NCBI RefSeq assembly: GCF_028993635.1
Contig: NZ_CP118631.1
Location: 4,154,001 to 4,218,000, forward strand
Direction of reading: 5' to 3'
From: Mucilaginibacter sp. SJ
GTDB lineage: Bacteria; Bacteroidota; Bacteroidia; Sphingobacteriales; Sphingobacteriaceae
DNA: 64,000 nucleotides
Part shown: positions 15,420 through 25,490 of the stretch, piece by piece
How the letters are laid out: every line of letters begins with the position of its first letter
Numbering within the stretch: the first letter of the stretch is position 1
Translations under genes and position numbers: made by a program
Notes under the pieces: generated by a model
What the model was told of the DNA's origin: nothing
Seen by the model: only the letters and a program-made list of their open reading frames with translations
Database searches by the model: none

Positions 15420-17336
15420 ATGCAGATGAAATTCCCGTCGATAAAAAACCTGGTGCAAAGCGCGGCAAATACCATCAAACGCTATCCTTTTGAAACATTC
15501 TTTGCTTTTGCCGGCACCATAGCTGCTACCGCGAAGATTGAGCTTGATAATCTTAATCGTGTAAGTGAAAACTGGTGTATGCGCGCTATCATGATAGCCA
15601 ACCTCGGCTTTTTGCTTAGCCTCTCGGCTACCCTATATACCCAAAGTAAAAACTGGCAGAGCGGAAAAAAGATTCTCGTAAAAATAGCTGCAACAGTGAT
15701 CGCTATTGCGCTGATCTTTATGATCAATCCACCCGAACGACAGGCGGATTATACGCGGTTCTTCCTGCTTAGCTTGGCATTTCACTTAATGGTAGCCTTT
15801 GCGGCCTTTACCGGCAAAGGGCAAATACAAGGGTTTTGGCAATTTAATAAAACACTCTTTTTGCGCATTTTAGCAAGTATGCTATACGGCGTAGTGTTAT
15901 TTGCCGGCCTGGCTGCTGCAATCGGGGCCACAAACTTCTTGTTTAATTTTAAATTTGAATCGGATACCTACCAGGTTTTGTGGGTATGGATCACGGGGAT
16001 GTTCACTACACTTTTCTTTTTAGCAGGAGTACCAATAGATACAGCAGTACTTAATGAAGATGAAAGCTACCCCAAAGGCCTAAAGATCTTCACCCAATAT
16101 GTACTCATCCCGCTATCAACAGTATATGTACTCATTTTACTGGCTTATGAAATCAAAATTCTCATTGAATGGAAGCTCCCTAAAGGCCTTGTATCAAACC
16201 TGATATTAGGTTATGCCGTATTTGGCATATTATCGCTCCTGTTGGTATACCCCATCCGCGAGCAAAACGAAAATAAATGGCTTAAAACCTATACCCGTAG
16301 TTTCTACTTTTTGCTCATTCCTTTACAGATATTGCTATTTGTGGCCGTTGGTACAAGAGTATTTAGTTATGGCGTTACAGAGTTTAGGTATTTTTTGATA
16401 GCACTCGCTTTGTGGCTGCTGTTCATTTCGCTTTATTTTTTATTATTTAAAAAGCAGAATATTAAAATCATTCCAATCTCACTCTGTATACTAACCCTGC
16501 TTAGTATTTATGGGCCACAAAGTGCATTTACCATGAGTATGTATTCGCAAAGGGGTATGGTGATTAGCTTTTTTAAAAAGCATAATGGATTTAAAGATGG
16601 AAAGCTGATACTTGTTGATAGCACAAAAATCAACATGAAGGAAGGAAGCCTCGGCGCAAGCAGGCTCAGCTATTTCATTTATCATTACGACCTAAAGGGC
16701 TTGCAACCCTATTTTAAAAGAGATTTAAACATAGTTGCTGATTCATTAGCAAAACAAAAGGGGGAGTACAACAACCTGCTTGTTGACAGGGAGGGGTTAA
16801 GGACTTTAAAATATCAATGGGCAAAAAAACAATTGGGACTAGGCCGTTTCAGTGATTATTATTATCCCTTTGCCGAGACAACAACCGATTTTTCAGAGAG
16901 CGAAAGCTATATGTTTAGTCAAAAAGAGAATATCACGGTTGTTAAAGGATATGATATTGAACTTGCAAGCAACCTGGGGGCAGATACCGTGATTAATAAC
17001 TATAATGGCATCACTATAAAGCAAGTTCATTTTGCCGAAACACACAGGTGCAGCTTAATGCTTAATAACGATATAGTTAAATTTGATCCCATTGAGATTG
17101 TGAATAAAATGATGACCGATACTACTACCCTCGAAAAATATCGTAGCAAAAAGAATAAAGATAACCTTTATATGCCAAAAGGCTATGAGCTGCCAGCAAA
17201 TCTGATGCAGGTAACCAGACAAACGCCCGGTTATACTGTAGTATTTCAATTCAGCAGTATTTACTTTGATCGTTCAAAAAAAGGAAACCCAGATATAAAA
17301 AACTTTAGTGGAACATATCTCATCAAAATAAAGTAA
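15420..17336 (+). CDS. DUF4153 family integral membrane protein
   Basis: 638 residues. About ten to eleven hydrophobic segments fill residues ~25-395 and a soluble domain of ~240 residues follows, rich in Lys, Tyr and Asp. Order and length fit DUF4153 proteins, found widely in Bacteroidota with no assigned function. The C-terminal domain is probably periplasmic. It is convergent with the DUF5009 gene only 9 bp away. Confidence 0.8.
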   Translation: MQMKFPSIKNLVQSAANTIKRYPFETFFAFAGTIAATAKIELDNLNRVSENWCMRAIMIANLGFLLSLSATLYTQSKNWQSGKKILVKIAATVIAIALIFMINPPERQADYTRFFLLSLAFHLMVAFAAFTGKGQIQGFWQFNKTLFLRILASMLYGVVLFAGLAAAIGATNFLFNFKFESDTYQVLWVWITGMFTTLFFLAGVPIDTAVLNEDESYPKGLKIFTQYVLIPLSTVYVLILLAYEIKILIEWKLPKGLVSNLILGYAVFGILSLLLVYPIREQNENKWLKTYTRSFYFLLIPLQILLFVAVGTRVFSYGVTEFRYFLIALALWLLFISLYFLLFKKQNIKIIPISLCILTLLSIYGPQSAFTMSMYSQRGMVISFFKKHNGFKDGKLILVDSTKINMKEGSLGASRLSYFIYHYDLKGLQPYFKRDLNIVADSLAKQKGEYNNLLVDREGLRTLKYQWAKKQLGLGRFSDYYYPFAETTTDFSESESYMFSQKENITVVKGYDIELASNLGADTVINNYNGITIKQVHFAETHRCSLMLNNDIVKFDPIEIVNKMMTDTTTLEKYRSKKNKDNLYMPKGYELPANLMQVTRQTPGYTVVFQFSSIYFDRSKKGNPDIKNFSGTYLIKIK

Positions 17337-17345
17337 ACAGTCAGC

Positions 17346-18533
17346 TTATATCTTAATCCTGATATTGATTTTATCCAATAACCCCGTGAGCCATACCATT
17401 ACAAAAGCAAATACAATGCATTTTATGAGGCCCCCAGTACCCTGGCTCAGGTATTCGGGGTAGCCAATCCTGCTCATTTCATATATTGGATAAAATAGGA
17501 AGGGCACTATGTAACAGGTAAAGGTGTTGGTGCCCGCGGGTTCTATCACCTTAAACCAGTTGTATTTATTTTTAACATCAACCAGGAAAATAAAGAAGGC
17601 ATACACCACCAGGCTTATCCCGGTACAAATGAGCACCCATGAAGGGGTGTCGCGTTCTTTGGAAATGCCCCCGCTAAAATAGCGTACTATAAAGCCCAGG
17701 TTAAACAGGATGATAGCGATCAGGATCATGGCCACCCAAAGCATCTTCATTTCGTTATTGGCCTTGAGGCGCATATACAATACCGAAATAAATACCCCCG
17801 CCATGGTGAACGACTGCATGGCGCCGTTGCCGGCTATCCAGATATAGCCCTGCAGCTTGTCGATAAAATCAAGGAAGCCGAAATGCACATCCAGGTTAAA
17901 GAATATGAAGAACATCCAGGCCGCCAGCTGCACCCACAAATGCCCGTCGGAATAGTAATAGATAAGTGCGCAAAGCATGTATGACCAGCCTATCAGGCCT
18001 AAAATGCCCCACCAGGTAAAGTGAAGCCAGGTATGCCCGGGGTCGCTGGTACGATATAGCAACGCCATGCCGGCAAGTAACAATATGCCGAAGCCCTGCA
18101 ACATATAGCGTTTAGTGGGTGATGTATCTTTACTGTAATCTAAAAAAATAAAGAAGAAGCTGAATGTAACCAGACTTTCCCAAACGGGTTTGGGTAACAA
18201 GGTTGTTGCTTCGTTGTAGGTTTCCATATTGGCATGGAAAAAACCTATAAAAATGAGCGCGAACGAGCGGCTCACTATCCGCGATAGTAGTTTGAAATTG
18301 TCGCCCTGCTTTAACCTGTTTTGAAAAGCAAAGGGAATTGAAAGCCCGACTATAAATAAAAACGCAGGAAAAATAGTATCGGCCAAACCCAGCGCATCAA
18401 CATTTGAGCCCGCGTGTTTAAGCCATGTCGGGGTATTCGGAATGCCATCCAGGTCATTCACAAATATCATGAGGAACATTGTTACAGCGCGGAATGCATC
18501 TATTGAACGTATGCGGCTAAGAAAATTATTCAT
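17346..18533 (-). CDS. DUF5009 / heparan-alpha-glucosaminide N-acetyltransferase-like membrane protein
   Basis: 395 residues with about ten membrane segments. The N-terminal pattern RIRSIDAFRAVTMFLMIFVND and the conserved Asp in LADTIFPAFLFIVG are typical of the COG4299/HGSNAT-like transmembrane acyltransferases. These move acetyl groups from cytosolic acetyl-CoA to sugars or other acceptors outside the membrane. The acceptor is unknown. No linked polysaccharide operon at this place. Confidence 0.82.
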   Translation of the reverse strand: MNNFLSRIRSIDAFRAVTMFLMIFVNDLDGIPNTPTWLKHAGSNVDALGLADTIFPAFLFIVGLSIPFAFQNRLKQGDNFKLLSRIVSRSFALIFIGFFHANMETYNEATTLLPKPVWESLVTFSFFFIFLDYSKDTSPTKRYMLQGFGILLLAGMALLYRTSDPGHTWLHFTWWGILGLIGWSYMLCALIYYYSDGHLWVQLAAWMFFIFFNLDVHFGFLDFIDKLQGYIWIAGNGAMQSFTMAGVFISVLYMRLKANNEMKMLWVAMILIAIILFNLGFIVRYFSGGISKERDTPSWVLICTGISLVVYAFFIFLVDVKNKYNWFKVIEPAGTNTFTCYIVPFLFYPIYEMSRIGYPEYLSQGTGGLIKCIVFAFVMVWLTGLLDKINIRIKI

Positions 18534-18615
18534 TCAGTGATGTAAATGCAACAAGCAGCGTAAATGTTTTAATTTAACGGTAATTAAATTGAAACATTAC
18601 TATTACACGGCTTTT

Positions 18616-19671
18616 TTAATCTCTGTCGCGGCTTAGCTTGCTGAATAAAAGTGGATTTTCATTAAGTTCGAGCCCTTCCCTGCGGTTCTTTACAATGTGG
18701 ATAGCTGTAAACAGCGCTTCGCGGAAGGAGACCTCCGAAGCCTGGTTTTTTCCTGCTATATCATACGCAGTTCCATGATCGGGCGAAGTGCGCACAAAGT
18801 TTAACCCGGCTGTAAAATTAACACCCGTTTCAAAGGCTATTTGTTTAAAAGGGATCAGGCCCTGGTCGTGATACATGGCCAGTACGGCATCAAACTGCAA
18901 GTAAGTGCCATTGGCAAAGAAACCATCGGCCGAGTACGGGCCAAATGCCAGGATATTGTTTGAGCGGGCTTCTTCAATAGCGGGTATAATGATATCTTTT
19001 TCTTCGCTGCCGATGAGGCCGTTATCGCCGGCATGCGGATTAAGCCCTAACACGGCAATTTTTGGCTTGCGCACCCAGAAATCATTTTGCAAGCTGTGGT
19101 TCATCAGTTTCAGTTTAGCCAATATTTTTTCGGCGGTAATGCTTTCGGCAATTTTTGATACAGGGATATGACCCGTAACCACGCCTACACGTAAAGTATC
19201 GCTTACTAAAAACATCAGCGATTCGGCAGCGCCATCATATTGCTGTAAATATTCTGTATGACCAGGAAAGTGGAATTTGTCGTTCTGGATGTTATCCTTA
19301 TTGATAGGAGCGGTAACCAAGGCATCTATATAACCTTCTTTCAGGTCATATACAGCGCGCTCCAATGATTTGAAGGCATACTTGCCGCCCGCTTCCGTAA
19401 CCTGCCCTATATCAATCTTTACATCCTCTTCCCAACAGTTGATCATGTTGGGTTTGCGGAAATGAGTTTGTGAAGGGTCATTGATCACCAAAAAATTAAG
19501 CTCATTAACCTGGGTTGCACGGCGGTGGAACGACGCCACCTTGGTATGCCCGTAAACAATAGGCGTACAATAATCATAAATCTTACTATCGGCCAAAGTT
19601 TTAATAATTATCTCTAAACCGATGCCGTTTACATCGCCAATGCTGATCCCAATTTTTAATTTATCGCTCAT
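18616..19671 (-). CDS. pdxA: 4-hydroxythreonine-4-phosphate dehydrogenase
   Basis: 351 residues, slightly longer than E. coli PdxA. It opens with KIGISIGDVNGIGLE and keeps the metal-binding histidines in HFPGHTEYL, LNPHAGDNG and MYHDQGLIPFK. The enzyme oxidises 4-phosphohydroxy-L-threonine in the DXP-dependent route to pyridoxal phosphate. The neighbour rsmA is divergent, an arrangement also found in other bacteria where pdxA and ksgA are adjacent. Confidence 0.95.
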   Translation of the reverse strand: MSDKLKIGISIGDVNGIGLEIIIKTLADSKIYDYCTPIVYGHTKVASFHRRATQVNELNFLVINDPSQTHFRKPNMINCWEEDVKIDIGQVTEAGGKYAFKSLERAVYDLKEGYIDALVTAPINKDNIQNDKFHFPGHTEYLQQYDGAAESLMFLVSDTLRVGVVTGHIPVSKIAESITAEKILAKLKLMNHSLQNDFWVRKPKIAVLGLNPHAGDNGLIGSEEKDIIIPAIEEARSNNILAFGPYSADGFFANGTYLQFDAVLAMYHDQGLIPFKQIAFETGVNFTAGLNFVRTSPDHGTAYDIAGKNQASEVSFREALFTAIHIVKNRREGLELNENPLLFSKLSRDRD

Positions 19672-19764
19672 TATTTTTTTATGATTTCACCGAGTTTTAT
19701 GATTTCACCGATTTTTTTAAGCGGTGATTTCAATATTTTAACAGTGATGATTATTAATGGTTTA

Positions 19765-19850
19765 TAAAGCTAAACGACCTTTTGCCTTTTGCCTTTCGCC
19801 TTTAACCTTCAACTTAGGCAAACCTTTTACCTTTAACCTATCTTTACACC
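19765..19850. repeat. CCTTT/AACCTT simple-sequence repeat
   Basis: A degenerate run of CCTTTTGCC, CCTTTCGCC and CCTTTAACC units between pdxA and rsmA; the reverse form (GAAAGGTTAAAGG) is seen at 34448-34475. Confidence 0.55.
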
Positions 19851-19929
19851 TGCAAATAAAAGATTTTAAGCTTATAGTTCCTGATAAAAGCACAAATATG
19901 ATTTAATTTGCTCAAATATTTGATTAATA

Positions 19930-20709
19930 ATGACATTGGTAAGGGCAAAAAAACATTTAGGGCAACATTTTCTTACTGATAAAAACATAGCAGCAAAGAT
20001 AGTGGACAGCCTGAAACCCGAAGGGCGTTTCGGCCATGTGCTTGAGGTGGGGCCGGGCATGGGTGTATTGTCTGATTTCCTGCTGCAAAAAAGCGAGTAC
20101 GAAACATCACTCATTGATATTGATACCGAATCGTACGATTTTCTGAAAAAAAAATACCCGCAATTAGGTGCCCGCCTTATCAATGCCGATTTTCTGGAGC
20201 TTGATTTTAAAAGCATTTTTCCCGAAAACTTTGCCATTATCGGTAATTTCCCCTATAACATCTCATCGCAAATACTTTTTAAGGTGCTTGACAACCGCCA
20301 GCAGGTGGTTGAAGTAGTGGGCATGTTCCAGAAAGAGGTTGCTGAACGATGTGCCGCCAAACCAGGCAGCAAGGAATATGGTATACTCAGCGTGTTTTTA
20401 CAAGCCTACTATAAAGTGGAATACCTGTTTACGGTGAAGGCCGGTGTATTTAATCCTCCGCCCAAGGTGCTTTCGGCAGTGATCAGGCTTACACGAAACG
20501 ATAAGCAAACACTTGATTGCGACGAGAAACTATTTTGGCAGATAGTAAAAGCGGGTTTTAATCAGCGCCGCAAAACCCTGCGCAACGCCATATCATCACT
20601 CATCAACAAAGAAAAATTGACTGATGAGCCTGTCCTCGATCTGCGTGCGGAAAGATTGAGTGTGGAGGATTTTGTTAAACTTACTAACGCGGTTTCAGCG
20701 AGCAGATAG
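19930..20709 (+). CDS. rsmA: 16S rRNA (adenine1518-N6/adenine1519-N6)-dimethyltransferase
   Basis: 259 residues, typical of RsmA/KsgA. It begins with KKHLGQHFLTD, has SAM motif I as LEVGPGMGVLSDFL, the acidic ribose-binding loop (IDID), and the catalytic NFPYNIS (equivalent to NLPY). The C-terminal domain contains NQRRKTLRNA for rRNA contact. It dimethylates two adenines in helix 45 late in 30S assembly. Confidence 0.96.
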   Translation: MTLVRAKKHLGQHFLTDKNIAAKIVDSLKPEGRFGHVLEVGPGMGVLSDFLLQKSEYETSLIDIDTESYDFLKKKYPQLGARLINADFLELDFKSIFPENFAIIGNFPYNISSQILFKVLDNRQQVVEVVGMFQKEVAERCAAKPGSKEYGILSVFLQAYYKVEYLFTVKAGVFNPPPKVLSAVIRLTRNDKQTLDCDEKLFWQIVKAGFNQRRKTLRNAISSLINKEKLTDEPVLDLRAERLSVEDFVKLTNAVSASR

Positions 20710-20727
20710 GTAATTAAGGTTTTGCGC

Positions 20728-20757
20728 TCTCTAAATCTCCCCCGAAAAGGGAAGACT
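20728..20757. repeat. Copy of the CTCTAAATCTCCCCC repeat
   Basis: CTCTAAATCTCCCCCG-AAAAGGG-AAGACT, nearly the same as the repeat after the ThuA gene at 5936; again placed right after a stop codon. Confidence 0.65.
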
Positions 20758-20817
20758 CACAATGACGCCTCTATATTTTTAACCTGCTACTAAAACCTGC
20801 AACTGCTACTAAAAAAA

Positions 20818-21669
20818 TCAATGTTTATTTCCAAACCCAAACTCCCTGTATGAATTTGGTACGTCATCGGTATTGCTGAAGGCAAAGGTGAAAGTAGTGC
20901 TCCAGTTTTCATAATCGGCTTTTTTATCCTGCGATGGTTCAACATGGGTTGAACTAACCATATATACCCCCTCCCGGCTCAGTTTAAAAAATACCAGGCC
21001 ATTGCTGTCACTCAATAATTTTTGCGGAACGATAGTGCCATTCAAAGTACGTACATATTGCATCACCACAGCATCCTTCATAGGTTTACCTTTAAAAAGC
21101 ACCTGAGCGGTAACATCATCGCCATAGCTTGATTTATAGGGGTTTTGCTGTATTACAATTTCATACTCCTCACCCAGTGGTTTATCAAAGTCCTTACCGT
21201 TGGCTTTATCAACAGAAATAAGGGTTTTGCTTGACTGGTGATACTTTTCAACAAAGTATTGCTGGCTGCTGGCCCGGGCTTCTTCGGCCATTTTATCGAG
21301 GCCTTCGCTTTCAAGCGCCCTGATAAATTTATTCCTTTCCGATTCCGTTTCATCATCCCTTACCAGCTCAAAAAGTGCAAGCCCGGAGTTTTGCAGCTCA
21401 TAAGTAAGCAGGCTGCTATCCGCAGCGTTACTGACTTTTGAAAGATCCGTTTTTTTCGAGCCTTCGTACAGCATAAATTTAGTTGCCTTTGCTGTGGCAA
21501 ACTTAAATTCATTTTCGGGTTTAAACTCGTTGCCGCTCAACAAGTGCAGGTTAAGCTTATCGCCTTTGTGAACGTAAAAATTATGTGGCAATAAGAAAAA
21601 ATCCTGCGAACTGGCTGCAAAGCCGATCATGAGCAGTAGTATAATGATGAAAATAGAGGTGCGCTTCAT
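20818..21669 (-). CDS. DUF4198-like periplasmic protein
   Basis: 283 residues. The signal peptide ends near GFAASSQ and the mature protein starts DFFLLPHNFYVHKGD, the hallmark opening of DUF4198 proteins, which have an Ig-like beta-sandwich and are sometimes linked to metal uptake. The C-terminal part (GKPMKDAVV, ITVEPSQD-like segments) is a carboxypeptidase-regulatory or transthyretin-like fold. A TATGTTTG -7 element on the minus strand (21696-21689) precedes it. Role unproven. Confidence 0.75.
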   Translation of the reverse strand: MKRTSIFIIILLLMIGFAASSQDFFLLPHNFYVHKGDKLNLHLLSGNEFKPENEFKFATAKATKFMLYEGSKKTDLSKVSNAADSSLLTYELQNSGLALFELVRDDETESERNKFIRALESEGLDKMAEEARASSQQYFVEKYHQSSKTLISVDKANGKDFDKPLGEEYEIVIQQNPYKSSYGDDVTAQVLFKGKPMKDAVVMQYVRTLNGTIVPQKLLSDSNGLVFFKLSREGVYMVSSTHVEPSQDKKADYENWSTTFTFAFSNTDDVPNSYREFGFGNKH

Positions 21670-21728
21670 AGTTTTTGGATAGTATCACCAAACATACAAA
21701 GTTTTAAAAACTTCAGTAGTTTTACGTT

Positions 21729-23708
21729 ATGATTTTTGACAGGAAAAACCTCGATAATGATACTTTGCTGGCATTTTATAAAAAATTGCTGTTTCCGCGC
21801 ATGGTTGAAGAGAAGATGCTGATCCTGCTGAGGCAGGGCCGCATTGGCAAATGGTTTTCGGGTATTGGCCAGGAAGCCATAGCGGTTGGCAGCGCCCTGG
21901 CTATGAACGCCGACGAATATATTTTGCCTATGCATCGTAACCTCGGTGTTTTTACATCGAGAAATATCCCCCTGTCGCGGTTAATGGCGCAATGGCAGGG
22001 CAAACCTTCGGGCTTTACTAAAGGGCGCGACCGCTCCTTCCACTTCGGCACCCAGGAGTATAAGATCATTGGTATGATCTCCCATCTCGGTCCGCAGCTT
22101 GCCCTGGCCGATGGCATTGCCTTAGCGGATATATTATCGGGTAAAAAAAGATCAACACTTGTTTTTACCGGCGAGGGTGCTACCAGTGAAGGGGACTTTC
22201 ACGAAGCACTTAACATAGCCTCTGTTTGGAAACTGCCGGTAATATTTCTGATCGAAAATAATGGCTATGCGCTTTCAACCCCAACCAACGAACAATATAA
22301 TTGCCGCGAACTGGTTGATAAAGCTGTAGGCTACGGTATTGAAGGCCGCCGTATTGACGGCAATAACCTGCTTGAAGTTTATAACACCATAACCTCACTT
22401 AATAAAGCTATTCGTGAAAATCCGCGCCCTGTTTTGCTGGAATGTATGACCTTCAGGATGCGTGGCCATGAGGAAGCATCAGGCACCAAATATGTTCCCA
22501 CTAATTTATTTGAGTGGTGGGCAGGAAAGGACCCGGTTACAAACTTTGAAAAGTACCTGATTACCGAAGGGGTTTTGTTTAAAGACATGATCTCTGTTAT
22601 CCGTAAGGAGTTCGCCGCCCTTATTGAAACCGAAATTGAAAAGGCTTATGCCGAAACAGATATTATACCGGATGTGGCCACCGAAGCGCGGGATATGTAC
22701 AAGCCTTACAGCTTTCCTGCCGTACAGCCAAAATCATCGCCGGTTACCAATAAGCGCTATATAGATGCCATTAGCGACGGGCTTAAACAAGCTATGCGCA
22801 AACACCCCAACCTGGTGATCATGGGACAGGACATTGCCGAATACGGCGGCGCATTTAAAATTACCCAGGGCTTTGTCGAGGAGTTTGGCAAAGCACGTGT
22901 GCGTAATACCCCCATTTGTGAATCAGGAATTGTTGGTGCAGGCATGGGGCTTGCCCTTAACGGCTACAAAGCCGTTGTTGAAATGCAGTTTGCAGATTTT
23001 GTTACTTGCGGCTTTAACCAGGTTATTAACAACCTGGCCAAAACGCATTATCGCTGGGGGCAGGGGGTTGATGTAGTAATACGGATGCCCGCGGGTGCAG
23101 GTACCGGCGCCGGCCCGTTCCATTCGCAAAGCAATGAAGCCTGGTTTACCAAAACCCCCGGCTTAAAAGTGGTTTACCCGGCTTTCCCGGCAGATGCCAA
23201 AGCCCTGCTGCTTACCGCTATTGACGATCCTAACCCGGTAATTTATTTTGAACACAAATACCTGTACCGCAGTATCAGCGCCGATGTGCCTGATAATGAT
23301 GTAATGATAGAGATAGGCAAGGCTAATGTGATTAAGCAAGGCGAAAAAGCCAGTATTATCACATTTGGCCTTGGTGTACACTGGGCATTGGAGTATACAG
23401 ACAAACATCCCGATCAATCCATAGAGATCATCGACCTGCGCAGTTTGCAGCCTTGGGACCAGGAAGCGGTTGAGGCCAGTGTAAAAAAAACGGGCCGGGT
23501 GCTGATTTTGCATGAAGATACGCTCACCAACGGTTTCGGCGCCGAAATTGCCGCCCATTTGGCCGAACATTGCTTTAAATATCTTGACGCCCCCATAATG
23601 CGCTGCGGTAGCCTCGATACGGCCATCCCCATGAACAAAGCTTTGGAAGACCAGTTTTTGGCCAAGGCACGATTGGAGGAAAGCATGGAACGCCTGTTAG
23701 CTTATTAG
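21729..23708 (+). CDS. 2-oxoacid dehydrogenase E1, fused alpha and beta subunits
   Basis: 659 residues. Residues ~1-320 are an E1 alpha subunit (GQEAIAVGSALAM, thiamine diphosphate motif GEGATSEGDFHEALN ending in ENNG). Residues ~345-659 are an E1 beta subunit (GQDIAEYGGAFKITQG, HSQ in FHSQSNEAW). The fusion type is common in Bacteroidota and usually annotated as branched-chain (2-oxoisovalerate) dehydrogenase E1, which feeds branched-chain acyl-CoA to iso-fatty-acid synthesis. Note Glu in GEG where GDG is usual. E2 and E3 are not in the window. Confidence 0.9.
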   Translation: MIFDRKNLDNDTLLAFYKKLLFPRMVEEKMLILLRQGRIGKWFSGIGQEAIAVGSALAMNADEYILPMHRNLGVFTSRNIPLSRLMAQWQGKPSGFTKGRDRSFHFGTQEYKIIGMISHLGPQLALADGIALADILSGKKRSTLVFTGEGATSEGDFHEALNIASVWKLPVIFLIENNGYALSTPTNEQYNCRELVDKAVGYGIEGRRIDGNNLLEVYNTITSLNKAIRENPRPVLLECMTFRMRGHEEASGTKYVPTNLFEWWAGKDPVTNFEKYLITEGVLFKDMISVIRKEFAALIETEIEKAYAETDIIPDVATEARDMYKPYSFPAVQPKSSPVTNKRYIDAISDGLKQAMRKHPNLVIMGQDIAEYGGAFKITQGFVEEFGKARVRNTPICESGIVGAGMGLALNGYKAVVEMQFADFVTCGFNQVINNLAKTHYRWGQGVDVVIRMPAGAGTGAGPFHSQSNEAWFTKTPGLKVVYPAFPADAKALLLTAIDDPNPVIYFEHKYLYRSISADVPDNDVMIEIGKANVIKQGEKASIITFGLGVHWALEYTDKHPDQSIEIIDLRSLQPWDQEAVEASVKKTGRVLILHEDTLTNGFGAEIAAHLAEHCFKYLDAPIMRCGSLDTAIPMNKALEDQFLAKARLEESMERLLAY

Positions 23709-23720
23709 GCAGGGCCCTCG

Positions 23721-23747
23721 AGCTATGCTTTTAGAAGAAGCATAGCT
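23721..23747. terminator. Hairpin between convergent E1 and broken hydrolase genes
   Basis: AGCTATGCTT (23721-23730) pairs perfectly with AAGCATAGCT (23738-23747); only weak T-richness follows. Confidence 0.6.
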
Positions 23748-23772
23748 ATGGTTAATATTTTAAGCGTTTAAA

Positions 23773-25115
23773 TTATTTTTCAATAAAAAAAGATTGTTCT
23801 GCGGGCACTGCCGTTTGCAGTTTAGGCTCATGGCTATTACCATATTGCCAGGCCACCACGGTAACTTTTACCGGGAAGCGGCTGTGCGGCGGAATAGCCG
23901 CAATATTTAATGTATTGCCTGATAATTCGACAGGGCCTTCTAATACATAAAAGCCTACAGGTGACTGTGCATCTGAGCTGGCGTGCAATTTGATTCCTTT
24001 TGCATGTGGCTTTTGGTTGGGGACCGGCAAAAATGTAATATGCTGTTCCTTTCCTGTTGCATTGTGTGGCGGCACAATCATCAGCGATTGCTGTACAGCA
24101 GGTTTATATTCAGCATCGCCCGGATGGGTAGCAGCAAACCATAATTCATAGCTATGCGGATTTTCCCAATAACCTGCTTGCGGATTTAACCTGAAGGTTG
24201 AATCATTTAACTTGATAACCGGCCCTGTAATCCGGTTGATAGTTATAGGAATATTCCCGGCAGCATGCCCTATAGCGGAGCCAGCCGGCATGCCAGCCCA
24301 AACAGGTAAGCGGGGGCTGCCTCCGGGCACCGTATCATAAAATGCGGCATGGAGTTTAAAAATGATCCCATCAGCGTCAGGTTCAAATTTCAGATTTACC
24401 TGCTGATGCGTATTACGCTGTTCAACCATTTGGCCATGCTGTACATAACCTATTAACTGTGGTTTTTGATTGCGATGTTTTGCCTGGTAGGTTATTGTTA
24501 CCTGAGCCGTTTCTTCATCAAAATACCAAAAGGCTTTTGAAACATCGCCCTTATACCTGCCCACCGGTGCAGCATCCGCGGCGGGCAATTCATTATAGTG
24601 CCATTTATCAACCAACCAGCCGGTTTTTGTCGGATCGATATCAATCAATTTCGGAACAGTACCAGGCGGAACACTTTTTGGCAAGCGGTACTGCATGGCT
24701 TTTTTAATGTAGAAGGCCAGGTAGCCGATCTTTTCCCGCATGGCAGCAAAATGTCCCTGGGCTGGGTTGGATAGCATACTCAACGGCAGCAGCGGATGTT
24801 CCTGTCTTTCTTTTAATCCCTCATCGCTCCAGGTGTTGGCAGCTTCGTATTCGCCCATTGTTTCAAGGCAGGGAATATAATCCAGGTTTTGATCCTTACT
24901 CCAGATATCCGGAATGTAAGCATTTGTTGCATAAGGCAATTGCCCACTTACCGAGATGCAAGCCAGCGTGCGCGGGGGGGGGCCATACCCCGAAATTGTA
25001 GGGCGCGCTCGCAGCTGCTGAATGCCCAATGGGGATCACCGGTATTGTTTTCAATTCGCTGTAACCTGAAATATCAGCGAGCTTATTAATCAACGCGTTA
25101 AACTGATCGCCGGCG
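23773..25115 (-). pseudogene. Broken alpha/beta-hydrolase-like secreted protein gene (frameshift at poly-C tract, 5' end missing)
   Basis: Two frames join into one protein. The upstream frame (to ~24974) encodes DQFNALINKLADISGY and PVIPIGHSAAASAPYNFG, which looks like a nucleophile elbow G-H-S-A-A. The downstream frame (23773 to ~24982) continues RTLACISVSGQLPY through ~400 residues with a C-terminal beta-rich part. The shift falls in a run of nine C on the coding strand (G run 24974-24982); eight C would restore one frame. Upstream, a TGA closes the frame seven codons before DQFN and no start or signal peptide is seen. The gene is therefore probably dead, though a phase-variable or miscalled homopolymer is possible. 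Confidence 0.75.
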
Positions 25116-25485
25116 CCTAATCAATATTATTGCGTTTTTTTCATGTCAGATAGGATTATCCCCAGATAAGACAAATAAATTCAAGATTTATAATCATATA
25201 AAAAGCAATTAGCAGCAATACCAAGGAGGTTCGGATCTTCTTAAGAGATGGTATGTTACAGAGAGGTGAGAGTAGGTTACAGGAGTTAAAAAAGTGTGGT
25301 TTTGGCATGCGCGAACATGTGCCAATTGAACCGGACGCTTCTAACCGGCCATTGGCAGTCGCCAAGGTTGAATTTTGCCCAGGGTAGGTGTAGCGTTGTT
25401 AACTGCCCGACTTTTATTTTTTCTCAATAGGTAAAGTAATCGGAAACAGCACCATCCCTGCTTCCTGAATAAAAATAATTTAATA
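25116..25485. other. Degenerate intergenic region upstream of the broken hydrolase
   Basis: No intact gene. On the minus strand the segment 25474-25419 reads as a short C-terminus, IFIQEAGMVLFPITLPIEKK then stop, without any upstream body, so it may be the tail of a lost gene. The whole stretch looks like remains of a deletion or rearrangement. Confidence 0.45.
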
Positions 25486-25490
25486 AGGAC

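Noticed and set aside
23773..25029. Annotating the hydrolase-like protein as intact from the first in-frame codon
   Set aside because: Residues before the poly-C junction are out of frame with the family; the real N-terminal part is in another frame.
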